64,000 nucleotides of DNA from Parasulfuritortus sp049322515 (GCA_049322515.1 JBMOQW010000029.1:130311-194310); one strand, 5' to 3'; positions 8,127-17,503 are shown, counted from the stretch's first letter. Notes: generated by a model not told the origin, from the letters alone. Program-made: numbers and translations.

Positions 8127-9183
8127 GCAGCCGGCGCGCGGCGTCCTCGGCGCCGTCACAGGCGACCGCCGGCCGGGTGGGCTGAGCCCAGAGCTCGGCG
8201 AGGGGCGCGTCGAGTTCACCGGTCATCAAGGCCTGCTCGTCGATTTCCTGCATGCGGGCATGGCGCGCCAGCCAGTCATTGAGGTACACCGACTCCGGCC
8301 AGTCGCGCCGGGGGATGGTGAGTACCGGCACCCCGGCCGCCACCGCCTCGACGTAACTGCCGTAGCCCGGCTTGGTGATGAGCGCGTCGCTCGAGGCCAG
8401 GACATCGCGAAACGGCAGGCCGGTCTGGCTCAGGGTCCGCGTACAGGGATGGTCGGCACGCCAGTCGTCCGGCACCAGGAACACCCGCCCGGACCGACAG
8501 GGCCAGCGCTCCACCGGGGGCCGATAGCGGATGCCGCCCATGCCGACCAGGATCAGCTTGGTTCCGGCGGCGAGACCGAGGCGGTCGAGCAATTCGCCAC
8601 GTAGAGGGCGCCCGGACTGGACCACCGGCGGGATCGCCACCGTGTTGCCAAGCGCCGGCATCGGCATCGCCGGCGTGGGGCGCAGGAAGGCGCGTGCCCC
8701 GGCGTAGGCCTCGATCATCTGGTCCAGGATCGGAACCATCTCAGGGAACTGACCGAGATAGTGGCGCGCGATGTCGGCCCAGTTCAGTGAACACAACGCC
8801 CAGGCAGGCAAACCGGCCCGGTGCGCCGCGGCCAGCGGCAAATAGCCGACGTTGCTGAACACGGCATCGACGCCGAGCGCATCGAGTTCGCGGGCCTCGG
8901 CCTCGACCCGGACCGGCCAGTCCTGATGGAACCGGCGATAGGCGTCCAGGCTGGCTGGCAGGTCGGCGCGCAGCGCGTCGTGCATGACCAGATTGCAGTC
9001 GGACGCCACCGGCAGATGGCGAAACGGCATGGTCAGTCGCGCCGCCAGGGTTTCGGTGGCGAGCGCCGAGCGCACCACGATCTCGACCCCGGGCGCCTGC
9101 GCGGCGAGCGCATTGAGCACCGGCGCGGTCTGTGCCAGGTGACCCAGGCCGTGGTGGCTGATGGCAACGTAGAGGCGCTGCAA
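8116..9183 (-). CDS. Glycosyltransferase-like protein (MurG/GT28-type fold)
   Basis: A 355-residue protein with a GT-B-like layout. The N-terminal SHHGLGHLAQTAPVLNAL resembles the glycine-rich acceptor loop of family-28 enzymes; the C-terminal half has a loop KPGYGSYVEAVAAGVPVLTIP typical of nucleotide-sugar binding in MurG-like proteins. It is soluble, with no membrane segment. Substrate unknown; a MurG orthologue would be in the cell-wall cluster, so this is a different enzyme. The only possible start in this frame after the preceding stop is a TTG at 9183, with no clear Shine-Dalgarno, so translation may be weak or coupled to hda 43 bases upstream. It is the last gene of an mtnA-hda run. 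Confidence 0.65.
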   Translation of the reverse strand: MQRLYVAISHHGLGHLAQTAPVLNALAAQAPGVEIVVRSALATETLAARLTMPFRHLPVASDCNLVMHDALRADLPASLDAYRRFHQDWPVRVEAEARELDALGVDAVFSNVGYLPLAAAHRAGLPAWALCSLNWADIARHYLGQFPEMVPILDQMIEAYAGARAFLRPTPAMPMPALGNTVAIPPVVQSGRPLRGELLDRLGLAAGTKLILVGMGGIRYRPPVERWPCRSGRVFLVPDDWRADHPCTRTLSQTGLPFRDVLASSDALITKPGYGSYVEAVAAGVPVLTIPRRDWPESVYLNDWLARHARMQEIDEQALMTGELDAPLAELWAQPTRPAVACDGAEDAARRLLSA

Positions 9184-9225
9184 ATCAGTGACCCCGGGAC
9201 GGGGGACAAAGCGACATACGGACGC

Positions 9226-9915
9226 TCATTCCCGGTCGGGGGTTGCCCGGCCGGCCAGGAATGCCCGTGCCAGGGGTACGGTGACCGGGCGCTTGAGGCT
9301 GAGCGAGTAGGCGTCGAGGGCATCCAGGCTGGCGAGCAGCGAGGGCAGGTCGCGGCGGCCATGGCTGAGCAGGTAGCGCACCACGTCCTCGCCAAGGTCG
9401 AGGCCAAGGGCAGCCGCCCGCTCCCGCAGGGCCACGGCGCGCTCGGCCTCGGCCAGCGGGCGCAGGCCAAACACCAGGCCCCAGCCCAGGCGGGTGGCCA
9501 GGTCAGGGCGCAGGGTCAGGTGGCCGGGCGCGGCCGGTCCCGCGGCGAGGACGCGGCCGGCCCCCTCGCGAGCCTGATTGATGAGCGAGAACAGGCAGAC
9601 CTGGCCAGCATGGTCGAGGCGCTCGACATCGTCCACCGCGAGCAGCCCGGACAAGACCTCGGGCAGGTCGCCCCCCTCTACAACATACTGGGCGGCGCGT
9701 CCCGACTGGGTCGCCGCAGCCACCGTCGCTTGCAGCAGGTGGCTGCGCCCGCTGCCGGTCGTCCCCCACAGGTAGAGCACCGATTCCGCGAGGTCGCCCC
9801 CGGCCAGCGACTGCAACGCCTGCAACGGCTCCCGATTGTCACCCGGCAGGAAATTCTCGAAGCGTGGCGGGGCTTCGGGCTGGATGGCCAGCACCCGTTG
9901 GCGTGCGTCGGTCAT
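9226..9915 (-). CDS. hda: DnaA regulatory inactivator Hda
   Basis: A 229-residue DnaA-like AAA+ protein lacking the DNA-binding domain, as expected for Hda. A modified Walker A reads GTTGSGRSHLL (a Lys is replaced by Arg, common in Hda), followed by the Walker-B-like LLAVDDVE. The N-terminal QRVLAI may serve as a weak sliding-clamp motif. Hda binds DNA-loaded clamp and stimulates DnaA ATP hydrolysis to stop re-initiation. Its ATG at 9915 overlaps the mtnA stop (ATGA), so translation is coupled to that gene, a pairing with no obvious functional logic. Confidence 0.85.
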   Translation of the reverse strand: MTDARQRVLAIQPEAPPRFENFLPGDNREPLQALQSLAGGDLAESVLYLWGTTGSGRSHLLQATVAAATQSGRAAQYVVEGGDLPEVLSGLLAVDDVERLDHAGQVCLFSLINQAREGAGRVLAAGPAAPGHLTLRPDLATRLGWGLVFGLRPLAEAERAVALRERAAALGLDLGEDVVRYLLSHGRRDLPSLLASLDALDAYSLSLKRPVTVPLARAFLAGRATPDRE

Positions 9916-11015
9916 CCGGCGCGCTCGGGGTAAAGCCCAAGCAAGCCGGCCCGGCTGGCCGGACAGACGCCGCGCTCGGTGATCAGGCCGCTGACCAGGC
10001 GGGCCGGGGTGACGTCGAAGGCCGGGTTGGCAGCCGGACTGCCGGCTGGGGTGACGCGCACCGTGACCACCTCGCCCGTGTCGGTCTCGCCGGTGATCCG
10101 GGTGATTTCGTCGGCATCGCGTTCCTCGATCGGAATGGCGTCGCCCGAATCCAGGGTCCAGTCGATGGTCGGGCCGGGCAGGGCGACGTAGAACGGCACC
10201 CCGTTGTCGTGTGCGGCGAGGGCCTTGAGATAGGTGCCGATCTTGTTGGCAACGTCGCCATTGGCGGCCGTGCGGTCGGTGCCGACGATGCACAGATCGA
10301 CCCGGCCCTGGCGCATCAGGTGGCCGCCGGCGTTGTCGGCGATCACGGTATGCGGCACGCCGTGCTGGGCCAGTTCCCAGGCGGTCAGACTGGCACCCTG
10401 GTTGCGCGGCCGGGTCTCGTCGACCCAGACATGCACCGGCACGCCGGCATCGAAGGCAGTGTAGATCGGCGCCAGGGCGGTGCCCCAGTCCACGGTGGCG
10501 AGCCAGCCGGCGTTGCAGTGGGTCAAGACATGGACAGGGCCGGGCCGGCGTCCGGCGACGGCGGCAATCAGCGGCGCACCGTGCCGGCCGATGGCCTGGT
10601 TCAGGGCCACATCCTCATCGCAGATCGCGGCCGCCTCGGCCCAGGCGGCAGTCCGCCGCTCGGTGGTCGGCAGCGGCGCCAGCACGGCGCGCATCCGGTC
10701 CAGCGCCCAGGCCAGGTTGACGGCGGTCGGCCGGGTCGCGCGCAAGGCGGCGCAGGCGGCCTCGAGATCGTGCCCTTCATTCATGGCCAGGGCCACGCCG
10801 TACGCGGCGGTGGCGCCGATCAGCGGCGCACCGCGCACGCGCATCACCAAGATCGCCTCGGCCGCCTCGGCCAGGGTGCGCAGTGTCCGGCGCGTGTAGG
10901 CAAAAGGCAGCCGGGTCTGGTCGATGATCGAGACAGCGTCCAGGTCGGGGACAGGGGCAAGGGTGCGGGTGGGATGGCCGTTGACGTTCATGGCGTGGAT
11001 TATCGCCGATGTCAC
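9912..11015 (-). CDS. mtnA: Methylthioribose-1-phosphate isomerase
   Basis: A 367-residue member of the eIF2B-like/MtnA family. Diagnostic blocks include VRGAPLIGATAAYG, THCNAGWLAT (catalytic Cys), VDETRPRNQGASLTAWEL and IVGTDRTAANGDVANKIGTY (catalytic Asp). It converts methylthioribose-1-phosphate to the ribulose form in methionine salvage. No other salvage gene is in the window. Two starts are possible: a GTG at 11015 with AAGGA five bases upstream, and an ATG at 10991 (MNVNGHPTR) that matches the usual family start but has no visible Shine-Dalgarno. I give the longer form on the ribosome-binding site. Confidence 0.88.
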   Translation of the reverse strand: MTSAIIHAMNVNGHPTRTLAPVPDLDAVSIIDQTRLPFAYTRRTLRTLAEAAEAILVMRVRGAPLIGATAAYGVALAMNEGHDLEAACAALRATRPTAVNLAWALDRMRAVLAPLPTTERRTAAWAEAAAICDEDVALNQAIGRHGAPLIAAVAGRRPGPVHVLTHCNAGWLATVDWGTALAPIYTAFDAGVPVHVWVDETRPRNQGASLTAWELAQHGVPHTVIADNAGGHLMRQGRVDLCIVGTDRTAANGDVANKIGTYLKALAAHDNGVPFYVALPGPTIDWTLDSGDAIPIEERDADEITRITGETDTGEVVTVRVTPAGSPAANPAFDVTPARLVSGLITERGVCPASRAGLLGLYPERAG

Positions 11016-11150
11016 ACGCGTCCTTGCGCCCGTTTTCTGCGGTCAAACTGGTTAGGGCTAGTACATTGACACCATGCTATTTGGGTGATGGCTTTTTTAT
11101 AGTGTGTATCGGACGAAGCAGTCCCGAAATGCCATCCTCAGGAGCGTGTC

Positions 11151-12218
11151 ATGAATCAAGCCGACGGCGGCCAGCTGCGCGGTGTGCTGGGCCACCTCAG
11201 CAAACTCACTTCGATCCGCGACACTGAACTGCTCGAACGCAGCCTGCTGCGTACCCTGAGCAGCCAGCTAGGCCTTCAGGACACCGAGCTGTACCGGCTG
11301 GATGCGCAGCAGAGGATCATCCGCGCCATCTACGCACACCGATCCAAGATCATCGATACCGATGGCGAGGCGCGTCTGGTCGAGCGGATCGAGGAGATCC
11401 TCCATCCGGGCGACCTTCCGGCGCCGGTCATCGCCCTGAGCGAAAATCTACGTTTGTTGAAGCGTCCTTGCAGTCAACCCGTTCAGGACCGTTTCCTGAA
11501 CGGCTACCCGCTCCTCTGCCATGACGAAGTGTGCGGCTATTTCATGTTCAACCGCCCGCACCCGCCCAGTCCGGTCGAGGACATGGTGATCCGGGGCATC
11601 CTCGAAGTGTTCTCCAACTACCACACCTTGCTCGATGCCAGCCTGCGCGACCGGTTGACCGGACTCCTCAACCGACAGGCCCTGGAGAACAATTTCGACC
11701 GCATCTGGAACGCCTTGCTCCAGCACGACCCATTGCTCGACGCCGGCCGCGGCCGGCCGCCCAAACCCAGCCAGCGCTATTGGGTCGGCATGATCGATAT
11801 CGACCACTTCAAGGCGATCAACGACAATTTCGGCCACATGGTGGGCGACGAGATCCTGTTGCTGTGCGCCCGGCTGATGGCCAGCCTGCTGCGCGGCAGC
11901 GACCTGCTCTACCGTTATGGCGGCGAGGAGTTCGTGGCCATCGTCGGCGCCGACGATACCGATGAAGCCCACGCCATCTTCGAGCGGGTGCGTCTGGCGA
12001 TCGAGGCGCATGTGTTTCCCCAGGTCGGCCATATCACGGTCAGCGCCGGATTCACCGAACTGCGTGCCGACTTGTTGCCGGTCGATGTCCTGGGCCAGGC
12101 CGACCGCAGTCTCTACCAGGCCAAGCGAGACGGCCGCAACCGGGTGCATGGTTACGGTGCACTGATGAAAGCCGGCGTGTTCAAGGAAATCCACTACTCC
12201 GAGCCCGAGCTGTTCTGA
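11151..12218 (+). CDS. Diguanylate cyclase (GGDEF) with N-terminal sensory region
   Basis: A 355-residue cytoplasmic protein. The first 160 residues look like a GAF-type sensor without clear ligand residues; the C-terminal GGDEF domain has the active motif GGEEF at 257-261 and an intact inhibitory site RGSD at 248-251, five residues before it. It should make cyclic di-GMP from two GTP and be product-inhibited. The metal site MIDIDHFKAIND and substrate motif GHMVGDEIL are conserved. A roughly 20-residue insertion (about 188-208) sits between the start of the domain and the metal motif. GGAG precedes the ATG. It stands alone, divergent from mtnA. Confidence 0.9.
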   Translation: MNQADGGQLRGVLGHLSKLTSIRDTELLERSLLRTLSSQLGLQDTELYRLDAQQRIIRAIYAHRSKIIDTDGEARLVERIEEILHPGDLPAPVIALSENLRLLKRPCSQPVQDRFLNGYPLLCHDEVCGYFMFNRPHPPSPVEDMVIRGILEVFSNYHTLLDASLRDRLTGLLNRQALENNFDRIWNALLQHDPLLDAGRGRPPKPSQRYWVGMIDIDHFKAINDNFGHMVGDEILLLCARLMASLLRGSDLLYRYGGEEFVAIVGADDTDEAHAIFERVRLAIEAHVFPQVGHITVSAGFTELRADLLPVDVLGQADRSLYQAKRDGRNRVHGYGALMKAGVFKEIHYSEPELF

Positions 12219-12233
12219 GCGTCGCCCCCGGCG

Positions 12234-12827
12234 ATGCAATACAATTCGCCCATGTTCGGCGAAGCCCCCCTCGTTTCCCTCCTCGATCACCACTTGCGCG
12301 CGCAAACCGGCAGCCGGGCCTGCCTGGTCAGGCACGCCGGCAAACAGGCACGCCTACGCCTGCCCCTGCTCTCGGCCCGGTTCGCCATCTCCGAGCAGGG
12401 CGGCCTCATGACCGCCGATCCCGAACACGCCTTGGACGCGGACATCGTCCTCGGTCCGGAACTGCTTGCCGCCCTGGCCCTGGGCGAGTCCACAGCCCTG
12501 ACCCGCGCCCAGGTGACGGGCGATGGTGCGCTCGCGGCCGACATCGCCGCCGCGCTGGCCCGCTTCGACTGGGCCCTGGCGCTGCGTCCCTATCTCGGCG
12601 ATCTCCTGGCCGCGCGCGCCGCCCAGGCCATGGGCCGCTTTTCCGCCTGGCGCGCCCAGGCCCATGACCGCCTCGGCCGCACCCTGGCCGAGTACGCCAC
12701 CTTCGACAGCCCTCTGCTGGCGGACAAGGTCGCCCTGCGTCGCTTCATCGACGAGGTCGATGTCCTGCGCGACGATGCCGCCCGCCTGGAAGCGCGCCTG
12801 ATTCTGCTGGAACGCACTCGGGCATGA
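12234..12827 (+). CDS. ubiJ: Ubiquinone biosynthesis accessory factor UbiJ
   Basis: A 197-residue protein with an SCP2-like lipid-binding N-terminal half and a helical, charged C-terminal end (DEVDVLRDDAARLEARL), as in UbiJ. UbiJ is part of the soluble complex that carries ubiquinone precursors. The identity rests largely on position: ubiB follows with a 4-base overlap, and ubiE-ubiJ-ubiB is the usual order. UbiE is absent just upstream, where a diguanylate cyclase sits instead. Start could be the ATG at 12234 or at 12252 (MFGEAPL); neither has a good ribosome-binding site. Confidence 0.8.
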   Translation: MQYNSPMFGEAPLVSLLDHHLRAQTGSRACLVRHAGKQARLRLPLLSARFAISEQGGLMTADPEHALDADIVLGPELLAALALGESTALTRAQVTGDGALAADIAAALARFDWALALRPYLGDLLAARAAQAMGRFSAWRAQAHDRLGRTLAEYATFDSPLLADKVALRRFIDEVDVLRDDAARLEARLILLERTRA

Positions 12828-14344
12828 GCGCGGTCCGCCTGCTCCGTATCCTGGTCACCGGGGCGCGCTATGGCCTGGACGAGTTCTTCCTGGGTCATGA
12901 GCGGATCAAGGCGGTGCGCTGGCTGGTCAGCGGGCTGTTTTTCTGGCGCCGCCTCAAGGCCCCGCGCGCGGTCCGCCTGCGTCTGGCGCTGGAGTCGCTG
13001 GGGCCGATCTTCGTCAAGTTCGGCCAGGTGCTGTCGACCCGGCGTGACCTGATGCCGCAGGACATCGCCGACGAACTGGCCAAACTGCAGGACCAAGTGC
13101 CCCCGTTCCCTTCCGACCAGGCCCTGGCGGTGCTGCGCAAGGCCTACGGCCGCGACCCCTTCGAGGTGTTTGCCGAACTGGACCCGACCCCAGTCGCTTC
13201 GGCTTCGATTGCCCAGGTCCACCGGGCGAGGCTGAAGAGCGGCGAAGCCGTCGCCGTGAAGGTACTGCGTCCCGGCATCGCCCCGGTGATCGAGAGCGAC
13301 GTCGGCCTGTTGCGCACCCTGGCCGGAGTACTCGAAGCGCTCTGGTCGGATGGCAAGCGGCTGCGCCCCAAGGACGTGGTCGACGAGTTCGCCAAGCACC
13401 TCGACGACGAGCTCGACCTGGTCCGCGAATCGGCCAACTGCTCGCAACTCCGGCGCAACTTCGAGCACTCGCCGCTGCTTGCGGTGCCCGAGGTTTACTG
13501 GGACTACTGCACGCCTCAGGTCATGGTGATGAGCTGGATGGACGGGGTCCCGATCTCCCGCATCGACGACTTGCGGGCGCGCGGCGTCGACCTGAAGAAA
13601 CTGGCCCGGGCCGGGGTCGAGATCTTCTTCACCCAGGTGTTCCGGGATGGCTACTTCCATGCCGACATGCACCCGGGCAACATCCTGGTCACTCAGTCGG
13701 GCCAGTACGTGGCGCTCGACTTCGGCATCATGGGCACGCTCAACGATGTCGACAAGAACTACCTGGCGCAGAACTTCCTGGCCTTCTTCCGGCGCGACTA
13801 CAAGAAGGTCGCCCAGGCCCACTGGAACGCCGGCTGGGTGCCGCGCGAAACCCGGGTCGACGAATTCGAGGCGGCCATCCGCGCGGTGTGCGAACCGGTG
13901 TTCGACCGGCCGCTCAAGGAAATCGCCTTCGGCAAGGTGTTGCTGCGCCTGTTCCAGACCTCGCATCGCTTCGGCATGGAGATCCAGCCTCAGCTGGTGA
14001 TGCTCCAGAAGACCTTGCTCAACATCGAGGGCCTGGGCCGCCAGCTCGACCCTGACCTCGACCTCTGGGCCACCGCCAAGCCCTTCCTGGAGCGCTGGAT
14101 GAGCGAGCAACTGGGCTGGCGCGGGTGGGTCCGCACGGTCAAGGAAGAGGCCCCCTACTGGGGCATGCTGGTCCCGCAACTGCCGCGCCTGGCGCACCAG
14201 GCCCTCAAGGACGACCGCCTGGAACGGCTGGAATCCGGCCTGGCACTGTTGCTGCGTCAGCAGCGCGGCCGCAACCGCTGGCTGAGTGCGATTGCCGCGC
14301 TGCTCGCGCTGATCGCCTGGCTGACCTGGGCCAGCCAGGCCTGA
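12824..14344 (+). CDS. ubiB: Ubiquinone biosynthesis atypical kinase UbiB
   Basis: A 506-residue ABC1/ADCK/UbiB protein. The family-defining KFGQ is at 65-68, followed by the alanine-rich loop ASASIAQVH, the catalytic-loop-like HADMHPGN and metal motif LDFGIMG. The C terminus has a hydrophobic segment (about 483-504) that anchors it in the inner membrane. UbiB is an ATPase that helps extract or present ubiquinone intermediates. ATGA overlap with ubiJ indicates coupled translation. Length is a little below the E. coli protein. Confidence 0.93.
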   Translation: MSAVRLLRILVTGARYGLDEFFLGHERIKAVRWLVSGLFFWRRLKAPRAVRLRLALESLGPIFVKFGQVLSTRRDLMPQDIADELAKLQDQVPPFPSDQALAVLRKAYGRDPFEVFAELDPTPVASASIAQVHRARLKSGEAVAVKVLRPGIAPVIESDVGLLRTLAGVLEALWSDGKRLRPKDVVDEFAKHLDDELDLVRESANCSQLRRNFEHSPLLAVPEVYWDYCTPQVMVMSWMDGVPISRIDDLRARGVDLKKLARAGVEIFFTQVFRDGYFHADMHPGNILVTQSGQYVALDFGIMGTLNDVDKNYLAQNFLAFFRRDYKKVAQAHWNAGWVPRETRVDEFEAAIRAVCEPVFDRPLKEIAFGKVLLRLFQTSHRFGMEIQPQLVMLQKTLLNIEGLGRQLDPDLDLWATAKPFLERWMSEQLGWRGWVRTVKEEAPYWGMLVPQLPRLAHQALKDDRLERLESGLALLLRQQRGRNRWLSAIAALLALIAWLTWASQA

Positions 14345-14350
14345 TCCGCG

Positions 14351-15706
14351 TCAGAAGGTGTGGTTGTAGTTGACCCGCACGGAATACTGGCCGTGGCTCG
14401 AGGTGATACCAGTATTCGGGTTGGTGTCCTCGACTTCCGGCACGTAGGACAGGGCGAAGGCCACCGTGTTGGCCTTATCCATGCGCCAGCCGAGACCGGC
14501 GGTGTAGTGCAGCTCGGTGGTGGCCGGAAAAAGCGGATTGAGGGTCGCATCCGGCACCGGGTTGCTGGCCCGGTTGATGCCGAAGCGCAAGGCGATCTCC
14601 GGGGTCAGCTTGTATTGCCCACCCACGGCGATCACGGTCTGGTTCTTCCAGTGCTGCGGCATGGTGACGTTGATGTCCATGCCGGGCCCGGCCACGAAAC
14701 GCATGCGGAAATCCTTCATGGCGTCGGCCCACTGGATGCGCTTGAGATCGGCCACCCACAGCCATGTGTCGCTCGGGCTCCAGGCGACGCCGATCCCGTA
14801 GGTCTCCGGCCACTGGAAGTCGAGCACCTTGAGGGTGCCGTTCAGGGTCATCGGCATGCCGCCGCTGGCCACGACCACCGATGCATCCTCGGTCTTCATG
14901 TCGCCCATGTGGGTCTTGCCATGGTAGCTGGCGCCGATGCCCAGGCGATCGGTGACCTGGTAATGGGCGCCCAGCTTGTAGCCCCAGCCGTAGGATTTGG
15001 CCTTGCCAGTCATGGTGTTGTTGTCGGAGAAATCGAAGCGGGCGTAATCGATGGCCTGTGGCAGCATCGCGGTCAGCCCGCCATTGACCAGGCCGGCGCC
15101 AAGCATGCCCGCCAGGCTCTGGCCATCCATGTCCATCTGGAGGTCCATGCTGGCCCAGGCCAGGTCGAGTTGACCGGCCAGGCTGAGCCGGGCATTCGCC
15201 TTCCAGACCACAGGGAACATCAGGCGACCGAAGCCGACTTCGGAACGGATCTCCTCGCCGCTCATCGGCACCGGATTGCCCAGTGAATCGAGTCCACCGG
15301 CAAACAGCGCGGACCCCTTGCCGTATTCGGTACCCATGCCCCCCTGGGCCAGCATGCCGATGCCGTAGGCCAGGTTGCCACTCCGCTTGATGTAGGACAG
15401 GGTCGGCATCCAGTAGGCATTGCCCTCGGAATCGGTGGTGCCGGCCATCGGGTGCGACGAGCTGACATCCGGAGCCAGCAGGGTCAGTCCCAGGCCCAGG
15501 TCGGTGTGCTGGTCGGGCTTGAGGCCGAGCGTGGCCGGATTGTTCATGATCGCGGAATTGCCCGAATCGTAGCCATAGCCGGCGCCGCCCATGCCCGCCG
15601 CCTTGGCCCCCCAGGCTTCCAGGTTCATGCCGTTGGTAGCCCACGCCGGGGCGGCGCTGATGGCCACCAGCGCCAGAAAGAGAGGGGTAAGACGAACAGA
15701 CGGCAT
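14351..15706 (-). CDS. FadL/TodX-family outer-membrane transporter
   Basis: A 451-residue outer-membrane barrel. A signal peptide ends near APAWA, and the mature protein opens TNGMNLEAWGAKAAGMGGA, the N-terminal hatch motif of the FadL/OmpP1 family; an NPA motif follows at NNPATLGLKP. The last residue is Phe after alternating beta strands, as needed for barrel assembly. These channels take up long-chain fatty acids or aromatic hydrocarbons; substrate not predictable. The ATG at 15706 is preferred over an upstream start because GGAG lies seven bases before it. Converges with ubiB with a 6-base gap. Confidence 0.88.
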   Translation of the reverse strand: MPSVRLTPLFLALVAISAAPAWATNGMNLEAWGAKAAGMGGAGYGYDSGNSAIMNNPATLGLKPDQHTDLGLGLTLLAPDVSSSHPMAGTTDSEGNAYWMPTLSYIKRSGNLAYGIGMLAQGGMGTEYGKGSALFAGGLDSLGNPVPMSGEEIRSEVGFGRLMFPVVWKANARLSLAGQLDLAWASMDLQMDMDGQSLAGMLGAGLVNGGLTAMLPQAIDYARFDFSDNNTMTGKAKSYGWGYKLGAHYQVTDRLGIGASYHGKTHMGDMKTEDASVVVASGGMPMTLNGTLKVLDFQWPETYGIGVAWSPSDTWLWVADLKRIQWADAMKDFRMRFVAGPGMDINVTMPQHWKNQTVIAVGGQYKLTPEIALRFGINRASNPVPDATLNPLFPATTELHYTAGLGWRMDKANTVAFALSYVPEVEDTNPNTGITSSHGQYSVRVNYNHTF

Positions 15707-15880
15707 CGAAATCTCCAGGTTTTCATCGTGCAATCCGCGAACTTACCGTGACGGCAGCGGCTTTTCCCCTTCATATTTCTGATAGCCCCGTTAACGGAAC
15801 TAATCCCCTCCGCCACCGCCCCGGTCGGGCAGTCGATTCGGCTATCATCCGCGCCATTGGTCACTCGCCGGAGCACCCCC

Positions 15881-17314
15881 ATGCTGATTGGCTTCGTGTT
15901 GCTGTATCTGGTCGTCTCCCTGGGCCTCGGTTTTTATGCCGCCACCCGGGTCCACAATGCCCGAGACTACATCGCCGCCGGTCGTTCGTTGCCGATGTTC
16001 ATCGTCGTGGCCATGGTGTTCGCCACCTGGTTCGGCGCCGAGACCGTGCTTGGCATCCCGGCCACCTTCATGGAGGAAGACCTGGCCGGGCTGATCTCCG
16101 ACCCCTTCGGCGCATCCCTGTGCCTGATCCTGTTCGGCCTGTTCTTCGCCCGCAAGCTGTACCGGATGAACCTGCTCACCATCGGTGACTTCTATCGCGA
16201 GCGCTACGACCGCAAGGTCGAGGTGATCACCGGCATCGCCATTGCGTTGTCCTACCTGGGCTGGGTCTCGGCCCAGATCACCGCGCTCGGCCTGGTGTTC
16301 AACGTGCTCACCGACGGCCAGGTTACCCAGGCCCAGGGCATCCTGATCGGCGCCAGCGTGGTGCTGCTCTATACCCTGTTCGGTGGCATGTGGTCAGTGG
16401 CCCTGACCACCTTCTTCCAAATGATCGTCATCGTCCTCGGACTGCTCTACATCGCCTGGCTGCTCAGCGACATGACCGGCGGCGTCGCGCCGGTGGTCGA
16501 GCATGCGGCCAACCACGCCAAGTTCCACTTCTGGCCTGATCTCAATGCCGTGGCCATGATCGCCTTCATCTCCGGGCTGATCACCATGGGCTTCGGCTCC
16601 ATCCCGCAGCAGGATGTGTTCCAGCGCGCCAACGCAGGGAAGAGCGAGCATGTCGCGGTGTGGGGCACGGTGCTGGGCGGCGTGGCCTATTTCCTGTTCG
16701 CCGCGGTGCCGATGTTCATGGCTTACTCGGCCAACCTGATCGACCCCGCCCTGGCCCAGCAATGGCTCGCCGATGACAGCCAGAAGCTGCTTCCGGCCCT
16801 GGTCAAGACCCACCTGCCCCTGGTCGCCCAGGTCATCTTCTACGGCGCCTTGCTCTCGGTGATCATGTCGACCGCCTCGGGTACCTTGCTGGCGCCTTCG
16901 GTGACCATTTCCGAAAACGTCATCAAGGATTTCATCACCCGCAAGAAGCACCTCCCGGACCACCAGTTGCTGGTCCTGACCCGCTGGGTGGTCGGCGTGT
17001 TCACGGTGCTGGTCACGGTGTATGCGCTATGGTCGCTGGAGCAGGAAACCGGCATCCACCAGATGGTCGAGAACGCCTACAAGGTGACGCTGGTCCTGGC
17101 CTTCGTGCCACTGGTCGCCGGGCTCTACTGGAAACGTGCCAATACGCGCGGCGCCTACCTGGCCATCGCCTTCGGCCTGCTGACCTGGATTCCCATGGAG
17201 ATCTGGCTGCCTGAAGGCGAGTGGCTGATGCCGCCCCAGTTCGCCGGATTCCTGATGGCGTGCGTGGGCATGGCGTTGGGCTCGCTGAGCACGAGACAGG
17301 TACGTAGTTACTAG
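15881..17314 (+). CDS. Sodium:solute symporter (SSS family)
   Basis: A 477-residue inner-membrane protein with about 13 hydrophobic helices, matching the SSS family. Typical features are the first helix followed by RDYIAAGRSLP, the FATWFGAETVLG segment, and SAQITALGLVFN. SSS proteins couple sodium (sometimes proton) entry to solute uptake. This member groups by eye with uncharacterised or monocarboxylate-like carriers, and no substrate is indicated by neighbours. The ATG at 15881 follows GGAG; a TTG eight codons upstream is rejected. It sits between a FadL gene on the other strand and PEP-CTERM genes. Confidence 0.88.
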   Translation: MLIGFVLLYLVVSLGLGFYAATRVHNARDYIAAGRSLPMFIVVAMVFATWFGAETVLGIPATFMEEDLAGLISDPFGASLCLILFGLFFARKLYRMNLLTIGDFYRERYDRKVEVITGIAIALSYLGWVSAQITALGLVFNVLTDGQVTQAQGILIGASVVLLYTLFGGMWSVALTTFFQMIVIVLGLLYIAWLLSDMTGGVAPVVEHAANHAKFHFWPDLNAVAMIAFISGLITMGFGSIPQQDVFQRANAGKSEHVAVWGTVLGGVAYFLFAAVPMFMAYSANLIDPALAQQWLADDSQKLLPALVKTHLPLVAQVIFYGALLSVIMSTASGTLLAPSVTISENVIKDFITRKKHLPDHQLLVLTRWVVGVFTVLVTVYALWSLEQETGIHQMVENAYKVTLVLAFVPLVAGLYWKRANTRGAYLAIAFGLLTWIPMEIWLPEGEWLMPPQFAGFLMACVGMALGSLSTRQVRSY

Positions 17315-17446
17315 CCCATTACAGTACATACGTCCTAACCACAACCCATGACTAATGTCAATATTTTTTACACATCCAGGACACGCAAGTCCGCAATATA
17401 AGCGTATGTCGCTGATATAAAACAACAAATAAAATCAATTTAAGTA

Positions 17447-17462
17447 TGGCTCAAATATTGCT
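17447..17462 (+). promoter_or_regulatory. Sigma-54 (RpoN) promoter of the PEP-CTERM genes
   Basis: TGGCTC, five bases, then TTGCT: the -24 GG and -12 GC elements lie at exactly the sigma-54 spacing, matching TGGCACGN4TTGCW at every strongly conserved base. Transcription would start near 17474, leaving a leader of about 30 bases before the ATG at 17504. The upstream 120 bases are AT-rich and carry an imperfect inverted repeat (GACACGC at 17380-17386, GCGTATGTC at 17402-17410) where an activator could bind. Confidence 0.65.
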
Positions 17463-17503
17463 TTAACTCCCTGCCACACCACAACTTGAAAGGGACTCAA
17501 GCA

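Noticed and set aside
11066..11104. TTGACA before the diguanylate cyclase as a sigma-70 promoter
   Set aside because: No -10 hexamer at 15-19 bases; the nearest TATAGT is 27 bases away.
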